Positions 1 through 4,741 of a stretch of DNA of 6,151 nucleotides are shown piece after piece. The notes under the pieces were generated by a model. The model searched no databases. It was not told the origin of the DNA and saw only the letters and a program-made list of their open reading frames with translations. The position numbers were made by a program, and so were the translations under genes. How positions within the stretch are numbered: position 1 is the first letter of the stretch; each line of letters opens with the position of its first letter. This DNA is from Anaerolineales bacterium UBA4826 (GTDB lineage: Bacteria; Chloroflexota; Anaerolineae; UBA4142), in NCBI GenBank assembly GCA_002400365.1, contig DHFK01000011.1:1-6151 (forward strand), written 5' to 3'.

Positions 1-2
1 AG

Positions 3-34
3 CAGTGGTACATCACCAGTAAACAGTGAGCAGT
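3..34. repeat. Short CAGT heptad repeat
   Basis: The tetramer CAGT occurs at 3, 17, 24 and 31. The last three are spaced exactly 7 bp apart (CAGTAAA, CAGTGAG, CAGTGTT). Similar degenerate CAGTRAA/AGCAGTG tracts are scattered in some Chloroflexota and cyanobacterial genomes (recalled, not checked). The window edge cuts the context. Nothing else is recognisable in positions 1-98. Confidence 0.3.
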
Positions 35-98
35 GTTCCGTAGATTGGAGCGCGCCGTCACGTCAGCGGAAGCAACGCTCATTACGTTCTCCAAAGCA

Positions 99-137
99 AG
101 ACCTGGAAGGTTTCCAAGACCTTCCAGGTCTATTTTT
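99..137. terminator. 12-bp perfect hairpin after the last operon gene
   Basis: AGACCTGGAAGG (99-110) is perfectly inverted at 120-131 around a 9-nt loop, and T5 follows at 133-137 on the plus strand. Read on the plus strand it has the classic form of an intrinsic terminator. Read on the minus strand, the direction of the operon, it lies directly after the stop codon of the holin-like gene, but the run after the stem is only TTGCTTT, so termination would be weaker. The same palindrome may also be a dispersed repeat. The hairpin is seen in the sequence; its role as the end of the operon is inferred. Confidence 0.6.
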
Positions 138-509
138 CTATCGCTCGCGCTCGTCGCGGATCAGCAGCGTGAGCGCCCAACTGACGAGACTGACGACCAG
201 CGCGCCGAGAAATGCCGCCCAGAACCCATCCACCATAAAGCCGAGGTTGAGTTGTTGCGCGAGCCAGCCGGTGAGCGCAAGCATCACCGCGTTGATGACG
301 AAGGTGAACAACCCAAACGTGAGCGCGATCAAGGGGCAGGTGAGCAGCGTCAGCAGCGGACGCACCAGCGCGTTCACCAGACCGAAGATGAACGCGACGA
401 CCGCAATCGTTTTCCAATCGCCGTCGAAGCGCAAGCCGGGGATACCGACTTGCGTGGCGGCGAAGAGCGCGATGGCATTGATGATCAAGCGAAGTAGAAT
501 GTGTCGCAT
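138..509 (-). CDS. YvlD-like / phage_holin_4_2 family membrane protein
   Basis: A 123-residue integral membrane protein of the phage_holin_4_2 family (PF04020, formerly DUF360), which includes Bacillus YvlD. Hydrophobic segments lie at about 4-22, 34-52, 53-79 and 95-117. The family hallmark is visible: GLVNALVRPLLTLLTCPL at 43-60, followed by an asparagine-containing helix (VINAVML). The length is typical, and the tail (RDERER) is charged and probably cytoplasmic. The ATG has GAGG six bases upstream. It is the last gene of the minus-strand block, 108 nt after the DUF4097 gene, and YvlD is also found near a DUF4097 protein in Bacillus. Despite the family name there is no phage gene nearby and no evidence of a lytic role. 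The molecular function is unknown; an envelope-stress role is inferred from the neighbourhood. Confidence 0.9.
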   Translation of the reverse strand: MRHILLRLIINAIALFAATQVGIPGLRFDGDWKTIAVVAFIFGLVNALVRPLLTLLTCPLIALTFGLFTFVINAVMLALTGWLAQQLNLGFMVDGFWAAFLGALVVSLVSWALTLLIRDERER

Positions 510-529
510 GGGTTGCCTCTAAGCAGAAT

Positions 530-610
530 TGTCATTGCGAGCGAAGCGAAGCCGCGTAGCGTCCAGAGTGCTTCGGGGATTACTTCGTCGCCACACATCT
601 CGTAACGACA
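530..610. repeat. Palindromic MITE-like repeat (TGTCATTGCGAG type)
   Basis: TGTCATTGCGAG at 530-541 is inverted, with two mismatches, at 599-610 (CTCGTAACGACA). The interior carries GCGAAGCGAAG and CTTCGGGGATTACTTCGTCG. This is a degenerate copy of the widely dispersed palindrome that opens with TGTCATTGCGAGCGAAGCGA, known from many bacterial genomes (recalled). It fills most of the 108-nt gap between the DUF4097 and holin-like genes and would form a stem-loop in the operon transcript. No coding capacity. Confidence 0.65.
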
Positions 611-617
611 GACAGTT

Positions 618-1838
618 TCATTCCTCTCCCGTCAACTTGCGAATCGCGTCGTCTACGCTCAATTCGCCGCGCGCGATCGCGTCCAGAATTGCCTGGCGCT
701 CTGGCGAGCCGGCTGCGGGACCGCGCGGCTTGTCTTCGACGCGCCCTTCAGCGGGTTCCCGATCGTGCTTATGCTGATGCCCGTGCCGGCGCATCTTGAA
801 CATCCACCCATGCTTGCCATGTCGCCCGGGAAAACCAAAGCCGCCCGTGGATTGTCGGACCGATTGCTGCACCTCCGCCGCAATCTGCTGACCCATCCGC
901 GCAAAGGGCGCGCCGCAAAATTCCGCGACTGGGCGCCACTCTTCCGCCCCGCTCTGGCGCACGATCACGTCGCCGTCGGTGGACTCGGCTTGGATTTTGA
1001 CGCCGCCGTTGCCGAGCGTGCCGCGTAGATGGCTTTCGTCTTCTTCGATTACCTTGATGCCGGCGCGCGCCACCAGATCGCCGCGCGGCGCGTCCAAGAT
1101 GATTTCGGCGTCCGCTTTTTCAGGCAGGTTGATGACCACGTCCCCTTTCGCGCGCAGCGCCAGCCCGGCGACGGTGTCGAATGAAATGACAGCATCGCCT
1201 TCAATGTCCTCTGCCGCCACGACGTCCCGCACGCCCGACGCGATGAAATCGCCGCCGACGCGCTCGATTGCCACGCGCCCGCCAACGCCGCGCAGATTTA
1301 CATCGCCCTCCACTTCGTCTAGGGTCAGCGCGCCGCGCACTCCCCGCGCGCTGAGGTCGCCGCCAAGCGTTTGAATCGTCGCCATACCAACATCGCCCAG
1401 ACTTGCATCCCCTTCGATCTCCTCGACTTGCGCGTTCGTAACGTCGCGCAGCGCGACATCGCCTTTCCACTTGCCCTCGCCCCTTAACGCTGTGACCCCT
1501 CTCGCGCCGAGATCGCCATCCACGTCGCGCGCGACGGTCTCGCCGCGCAGGTTACGCAGCGCGACATCGCCGCCGATGTTGGCGAGTTCGACGCGTCCGG
1601 CGAGATCGTCCACGCGGATATCGGCTTCGCAATCGGCGAACGTGATCGCCGCCGCGCGCGGCGCACGCACCGTCACTTTGCTCGCGTTCTCGACGCAGAT
1701 CGTATCACCTTCCTGTCGCGCCGGGTAGTCCACGGCGACGCTGTGCGCGTCGTCCCAACCGATGACGGTCACGCGGTTGTGACACGCGCGAATTTGAATC
1801 TTGACGTTCTCAGAAACGGTAAACGTTTGCTGAGGCAT
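618..1838 (-). CDS. DUF4097 beta-solenoid protein with C-terminal SHOCT-like segment
   Basis: A 406-residue protein with no signal peptide or membrane segment, so probably cytoplasmic. Residues 80-290 form a repetitive DUF4097-type (PF13349) beta-solenoid. Gly-Asp pairs start at residues 90, 108, 126, 143, 160, 178, 196, 214 and 232, a 17-18-residue ladder, with further pairs at 253 and 289. Residues 300-330 look like an amphipathic helix. Residues 339-358 are basic and His-rich (H340, 343, 352, 354, 356, 358). Residues 379-402 are a SHOCT-like helical pair (PERQAILDAIARGELSVDDA) like that ending the DUF2089 proteins. AGGAGG lies 5 nt before the ATG. In Bacillus YvlB and enterococcal LiaX, the closest described relatives, the short helical domain is at the N-terminus; here the order is reversed. 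LiaX modulates the cell-envelope stress response, which suggests, but does not prove, a related role. Confidence 0.85.
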   Translation of the reverse strand: MPQQTFTVSENVKIQIRACHNRVTVIGWDDAHSVAVDYPARQEGDTICVENASKVTVRAPRAAAITFADCEADIRVDDLAGRVELANIGGDVALRNLRGETVARDVDGDLGARGVTALRGEGKWKGDVALRDVTNAQVEEIEGDASLGDVGMATIQTLGGDLSARGVRGALTLDEVEGDVNLRGVGGRVAIERVGGDFIASGVRDVVAAEDIEGDAVISFDTVAGLALRAKGDVVINLPEKADAEIILDAPRGDLVARAGIKVIEEDESHLRGTLGNGGVKIQAESTDGDVIVRQSGAEEWRPVAEFCGAPFARMGQQIAAEVQQSVRQSTGGFGFPGRHGKHGWMFKMRRHGHQHKHDREPAEGRVEDKPRGPAAGSPERQAILDAIARGELSVDDAIRKLTGEE

Positions 1839-1862
1839 GGTATCCTCCTATGGTCCGTAGTA

Positions 1863-1900
1863 GGCGATTCATCGCCGTCATAACGCGCAAGCGCGCGTTA
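1863..1900. repeat. Two adjacent small palindromes in an intergenic gap
   Basis: GGCGAT-TC-ATCGCC (1863-1876) is directly followed by TAACGCGC-AAGC-GCGCGTTA (1881-1900), an 8-bp perfect stem. Both lie in the 71-nt gap between the SHOCT-like gene and the DUF4097 gene and end just beyond the stop codon of the former. There is no T-run on either side, so this is more likely an mRNA stem-loop or dispersed palindromic repeat than a terminator. Confidence 0.55.
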
Positions 1901-1909
1901 CAAACGCGC

Positions 1910-2296
1910 TTATTCGATGAACACTTCGACGTGTTCGCCATCTTCTTCATCTTCTACGTCAACGATCTTGCCCTCGCTGCCACTCTTGATCGCATCTATG
2001 ATTTGATGCATGTCGAGTCCTTCCAAGCCGGCGGGCGCGAACTTGGCGCCCATCTTCATCCCGACATCCACCAAGCCCAGCGGAATGTTGACGTTCACCT
2101 TGCGCCGGCCGCTCCTCAAATCGGTCACGCGCACGCGGAACCATTTGCCGCTGGTGGACGGTGAGGGCTGCGGCGTTTTGGGGCTCGCGCGATCCTTGCC
2201 CTCGAGCGCAGCCAGCAACTTGGCCCCCTCCTCCGCGGTAATCTGTTTCGCTTCGATCATTTTCAAGATTTGCATACGTTCGTCTGGCGTTGCCAT
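1910..2296 (-). CDS. SHOCT-like domain protein, small, acidic tail
   Basis: A 128-residue soluble protein. Residues 5-31 are a SHOCT-like helical pair (DERMQILKMIEAKQITAEEG). A Pro/Ser-rich linker (39-49) leads to a second domain from 51 that begins KWFRVRVTD and continues VNVNIPLGLVDVGMKMGAKF; this strand-helix motif is common in YvlB-related proteins. The C-terminus is acidic and ends in VDVEDEEDGEHVEVFIE. The same second domain, diverged, recurs in the membrane protein encoded directly upstream (2380-2985). The ATG at 2296 is chosen because GGAGG lies 6 nt before it; a TTG two codons earlier would abut the ribosome site. It is transcribed between the two-TM protein and the DUF4097 gene. 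Biochemical function is unknown; protein-protein interaction within the operon's products is a reasonable guess. Confidence 0.85.
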   Translation of the reverse strand: MATPDERMQILKMIEAKQITAEEGAKLLAALEGKDRASPKTPQPSPSTSGKWFRVRVTDLRSGRRKVNVNIPLGLVDVGMKMGAKFAPAGLEGLDMHQIIDAIKSGSEGKIVDVEDEEDGEHVEVFIE

Positions 2297-2333
2297 TTTC
2301 AACCTCCAAAAAGCGTGGCGTCTGTCGAGCGAC

Positions 2334-2385
2334 GTGTGACGAGGATTTATGGCCCTCGCCGCGCGTCACCCGCCTAGCGTCACAC
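2334..2385. repeat. Weak inverted repeat between two SHOCT-like genes
   Basis: GTGTGACG (2334-2341) is perfectly inverted at 2378-2385, with an inner CGAGG/CCTCG pair (2340-2344, 2354-2358). It overlaps the stop codon of the membrane-protein gene. It could fold in the transcript across the 83-nt gap. No T-run, and no further evidence of function. Confidence 0.3.
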
Positions 2386-2985
2386 GATATATACCTGCAC
2401 TCGCTCGCCTTTGTCTTCCACGTCCACGGTCATGCCGCGCCCACTCCTCAGTTCGCTTTCGAGCGCATTGAAAAGGTCATCCGGGTTTTCCCAGAACGCG
2501 TCGAATTTCATCCGCGCCGTGCTGACCTTGGCGCGCCGCGGTCGGGGCATCGCGAAACGCGCGAACCACAGTCCCAGGCGCACCAAACCCAACGGAAAGG
2601 GTATGCCAAAGCGAATCGCGCGGCGACGCTTGCGCGCGTTTTCGATATTCACGTACAGCCAGTGCTCCGAGTGCGCGCTTGCCGCGAGCGCGAGCAGGAG
2701 CGCGCCAGCCAGCAGAATCGGCAGTCCCAGGACCAGCCAGAGGATGTTCGCGTGAACCGTCGTCGCAATAATCCACGCGCCAAAGAAAACGACGAGGACG
2801 CCGGCGATCAGCGGATAGACCCAGATGCGCCGCATCCACAACGGTATTTCGGTTTCGTCAAAATGCGGCGCCGCGTCATATTCAATCATAGGTGGCGGCG
2901 CGTTCAAGCGCGCGTCGGCTTCATCGGCGCTGATCTCGCCGCGTTCCAATTGTCTCAAGACTCCCAACGTGTCAGCGTTGTCCAT
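2380..2985 (-). CDS. Two-TM membrane protein with N-terminal SHOCT-like segment
   Basis: A 201-residue protein. Residues 4-27 resemble the SHOCT-like helical pair (VLRQLERGEISADEADARL). An acidic linker containing WMRRIW leads to two membrane helices at about 56-77 and 81-103, separated by a very short turn, so both termini probably face the cytoplasm. Residues 109-201 match the second domain of the 128-residue protein encoded next: HWLYVNIENARKRRRA against KWFRVRVTDLRSGRRKV, IPFPLGLVRLGLWFARFA against IPLGLVDVGMKMGAKFA, and the tail VDVEDKGERVQVYIV against VDVEDEEDGEHVEVFIE. The two genes therefore look like membrane-bound and soluble paralogues. AAGGA lies 7 nt before the ATG. The gene starts 40 nt after the GNAT stop codon. 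Function is unknown; a membrane anchor or sensor for the operon is inferred. Confidence 0.85.
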   Translation of the reverse strand: MDNADTLGVLRQLERGEISADEADARLNAPPPMIEYDAAPHFDETEIPLWMRRIWVYPLIAGVLVVFFGAWIIATTVHANILWLVLGLPILLAGALLLALAASAHSEHWLYVNIENARKRRRAIRFGIPFPLGLVRLGLWFARFAMPRPRRAKVSTARMKFDAFWENPDDLFNALESELRSGRGMTVDVEDKGERVQVYIV

Positions 2986-3002
2986 TTATTGTTCCTTTCC
3001 GC

Positions 3003-3027
3003 AGGACAAGTTTGCCAAGCCTGTCCT
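3003..3027. repeat. Palindromic repeat (AGGACA...TGTCCT) at a stop codon
   Basis: AGGACAAGTTTG (3003-3014) is inverted at 3016-3027 with two mismatches and a one-base centre. It resembles the dispersed GTAGGACAGGCTTG palindrome of Chloroflexota and cyanobacteria (recalled). Its edge overlaps the TAG stop of the acetyltransferase gene, so the repeat supplies or borders the end of that reading frame. Confidence 0.55.
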
Positions 3028-4060
3028 ACAGTACCAATTCCATCAAGGTCAGCCCGTTCAAGAATCGAAATCCCCGGCGCTCCAACGCGGCGATCAATTC
3101 CGGGTGCGAGTCGGCGGCGTCGGCGCGGATCTCGCGCGACGGCAAGCGCGCCAGGTCTTGCAGCGCGACCGCGACCAATTCCTCTTCGACGCTGCCGCGA
3201 AATTCGGGATGGGTTTGAATCGCGAGGCGATGCGATGCGGCAAAGTGCTGTCCGCGCGTGAGCACAAGCCCGGCGAGTTTACCCTCGCGTTCTAACGCCC
3301 AGCGATGCGTCGTCTGCCCGGTAAAGAAATCCGCCAGCGCTTCGGTAAAGCGCTCGTCCCACGCGAGTTCAAAATCGGTCTGGCGTGAACGGTACGCTTG
3401 AACGCGCGCGGGCGTTGCCGCGCGAACGAGTTCAGCAACGGCGCGGCTGTCGGAAGAGCGGAGGGGGCGAACCTCACCCCCTTCCCTCTCTATCCCCCTC
3501 CCTCCTCTCCTAAAACTGAACTTCGTTTCAGGAGAGGGGGGAGGGGGTTGGGGGGTGGGGGGTGAGGCAAGCGTCCACTCTCCACGCATTTCCAGCGCGT
3601 TGAATCCCAGGTCTTGGTACAATTTGATCGCGCCCGGGTTGTTGGGTCGAACGTTCAAAAGTATGACCCGTCCCTGCTGCTGCCGGATGCGATCAATCGC
3701 CGTCTGCATGAGCGCGCGCGCGATGCCTTGTCTTTGATACTCGGGCTTGACCGCGACATTGCTGATGTAATACCGGTCGTTGCGGCCGTGGCGCGCGGTC
3801 AGCGTGAGATTGCCGACGATTTTGCCCTCTTCGACCCAAACAAAGCCATCGGTTGGCTCGGCAAAGCCGGGCGCATAGTTCAGTGTCCATAGCAAGATGC
3901 CGACTTCGCGCATGACCGGCAGATCGGAGAATGGAAAGTTGCGTTCGGGTCGAAACGCTTCTTCGAGCAGATGCGCGACGCCGTTCAAATCGGTGGCGGG
4001 GTTGAACGGGCGCGCGCCGCGAAAGGCAGATTTGGATTGACTGAGCGCACGAGCAACCAC
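3026..4060 (-). CDS. Two-domain GNAT family N-acetyltransferase
   Basis: A 344-residue protein. Residues 15-160 form a full GNAT fold: motif A SNVAVKPEYQRQGIARAL at 100-117, with acetyl-CoA-binding Q109-R-Q-G-I-A114, and motif B NPGAIKLYQDLGF at 141-153. Residues 197-344 look like a second GNAT-like domain that lacks a clean Q/RxxGxG/A signature (HPEFRGSVEEEL at 284-295) but keeps an ERRGF segment near the end, so it is probably non-catalytic or structural. Between them, residues 165-197 are Pro-rich then Gly/Arg-rich and are encoded by an inserted palindromic repeat. The start is a GTG preceded by AAGGAGA at 5 nt, 10 nt after the stop codon of the preceding DUF2089-like gene. The frame is open upstream to 4201, but that part overlaps the DUF2089-like gene and is not coding. 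A broken paralogue with the same start context lies at 4603-4731. The substrate is unknown. Confidence 0.88.
   Translation of the reverse strand: MVARALSQSKSAFRGARPFNPATDLNGVAHLLEEAFRPERNFPFSDLPVMREVGILLWTLNYAPGFAEPTDGFVWVEEGKIVGNLTLTARHGRNDRYYISNVAVKPEYQRQGIARALMQTAIDRIRQQQGRVILLNVRPNNPGAIKLYQDLGFNALEMRGEWTLASPPTPQPPPPSPETKFSFRRGGRGIEREGGEVRPLRSSDSRAVAELVRAATPARVQAYRSRQTDFELAWDERFTEALADFFTGQTTHRWALEREGKLAGLVLTRGQHFAASHRLAIQTHPEFRGSVEEELVAVALQDLARLPSREIRADAADSHPELIAALERRGFRFLNGLTLMELVL
3472..3567. repeat. MITE-like palindromic repeat inserted inside the GNAT gene
   Basis: The element runs from CCTCACC (3472-3478) to its inverse GGTGAGG (3561-3567). Between them lie C/T-rich and then G-rich arms and a central hairpin (TCTCCT.AAAC, 8-nt loop, GTTT.AGGAGA, 3506-3535). 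This matches the common dispersed sequence CTCACCCCCCAACCCCCTCT known from Chloroflexota and other genomes (recalled). Its 96-bp length is a multiple of three and, with no stop in the minus-strand frame, it is translated as a 33-residue linker. It sits exactly between the two GNAT domains. Confidence 0.75.
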
Positions 4061-4070
4061 AATCGTCTCC

Positions 4071-4322
4071 TTATTCCGGCTGTAACATCCGGATCGCGTC
4101 GTCGGCAGTAATCTTGCCTTGCGCGAGATCGTCCAACACGGCTTGACGTTTCTCCGGCGCAATCGCCGCGGCTTCTTCCTTCGGTTCTGCGCCGGGTTCA
4201 TAGCCCATCGCGCGAATGATTTCGGTCAGCCGCGCGCGCACGGTCGAATAGGGCATCTGCAATTCTTCACCGACTTTGAACGCGTTGCCGCGATTCTTGT
4301 ATCGTGAAACCCAAATGCACAT
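4071..4322 (-). CDS. 5'-truncated DUF2089-like protein (zinc ribbon lost)
   Basis: From about 4306 to the stop this is a clear paralogue of the DUF2089 protein at 4742-5131. It shares KNRGNAFKVGEELQMPYSTV (helix-turn-helix), RLTEIIRAMGYEPGAEPKEE and the SHOCT-like tail PEKRQAVLDDLAQGKITADD. Upstream of that point the similarity stops abruptly: the CxxC...CxxC zinc ribbon and the first helix of the DNA-binding domain are absent. The ATG at 4322 has GGAG 8 nt upstream and gives 83 residues; an ATG at 4457 would add 45 residues that resemble nothing I know. The stop lies 10 nt before the GNAT start, the same spacing as in the intact pair. It may be a decaying remnant or a short regulator without the metal site. 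Expression is plausible but unproven. Confidence 0.6.
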   Translation of the reverse strand: MCIWVSRYKNRGNAFKVGEELQMPYSTVRARLTEIIRAMGYEPGAEPKEEAAAIAPEKRQAVLDDLAQGKITADDAIRMLQPE

Positions 4323-4419
4323 TCGTTGCGCTCCAATCTCCTGCAATTGACCTTTCCCTGATTGGTGCAGGGCAACCTCTGCCGATTGCGCCGCAACTGA
4401 CAAGCACGATGATCGTGTA

Positions 4420-4502
4420 GCACGCAACGGGACGCTGGTAATGCAAGTGCCATTCACGCTGACCCACCGATAATGCCAAAAAGCCGCCGCGTCCCGTTGT
4501 GC
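4420..4502. repeat. Inverted repeat AACGGGACGC around a 53-bp spacer
   Basis: AACGGGACGC (4426-4435) is perfectly inverted at 4489-4498, and an outer GCAC (4420-4423) pairs with GTGC (4499-4502). Next to it, CACGAT-G-ATCGTG (4405-4417) is another perfect palindrome. All lie in the segment between the two rearranged gene copies and could be the ends of a small lost element or part of a structured repeat. Function unknown. Confidence 0.45.
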
Positions 4503-4618
4503 AGAGTAGTGATAACAGTAACCATTGATAAATCGGCCTCCATGCCTATGAGTGCGGCGTAGGTCGGCTTATCCATCGTCGCGCCGTCAAAGCAAATGGT
4601 TTTTATGGCACGGTAGTA
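4454..4618 (-). pseudogene. Possible NIL-domain fragment
   Basis: A short open stretch begins right after the break in the GNAT fragment, in another frame. It reads YYRAIKTICFDGATMDKP, then an L-rich stretch with VTVITTL, then RRLFGIIGG before TGA. The order FxGxxxDxP, a hydrophobic strand, then FGII resembles the NIL domain found at the C-terminus of MetN-type ABC ATPases (MetN: FTGQSVDAP ... FGIM). There is no ribosome site or complete domain, so it would be a fragment of a lost gene. The match is by eye over about 45 residues and may be chance. Confidence 0.35.
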
Positions 4619-4731
4619 TTGTCTGGCCGAAAGGCTTCTTCTAATAAGCGGGCGACCGACGCCAGATCGCGTCCCGGATCGAACAGGCGCGCACCCTTGA
4701 AATCGGTCGACCGGCCGGCTAGAGCGACCAC
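4603..4731 (-). pseudogene. 5' fragment of a GNAT acetyltransferase gene
   Basis: A GTG at 4731 starts 10 nt after the stop of the DUF2089 gene, with GGAG 5 nt upstream: the same layout as the intact GNAT gene at 4060. It encodes 42 residues. FKGARLFDPGRDLASVARLL then EEAFRPD aligns with residues 13-39 of the intact protein (FRGARPFNPATDLNGVAHLL, EEAFRPE). Similarity ends at about 4621, after which the frame runs into unrelated sequence and stops at TAA. All catalytic motifs are missing, so it is a dead remnant of a second DUF2089-GNAT gene pair. Confidence 0.75.
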
Positions 4732-4741
4732 GACGGCTCCC

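Noticed and set aside
33..497. A 154-codon plus-strand open frame
   Set aside because: It is antisense to the YvlD-like membrane gene and gives a highly charged Arg/Glu/Gln-rich product without any recognisable domain; its N-terminal part reads through the hairpin.
138..509. Evidence for a prophage, based on the holin family name
   Set aside because: The family includes chromosomal YvlD proteins, and no lysin, tail, capsid or integrase gene is present. The neighbours are the usual YvlB/DUF4097 type.
2290..3261. A 323-codon plus-strand open frame
   Set aside because: It runs antisense through the two-TM gene and into the SHOCT-like and GNAT genes. The product is Arg/Gln/Pro-rich with no motif, as expected for a shadow in G+C-rich DNA, while the minus-strand genes have domains and ribosome sites.
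4061..4201. N-terminal extension of the GNAT protein to an ATG at 4201
   Set aside because: This part overlaps the conserved end of the DUF2089-like gene in another frame and is basic and low in similarity. The GTG at 4060 has an ideal ribosome site, and the fragment paralogue starts at the matching GTG.
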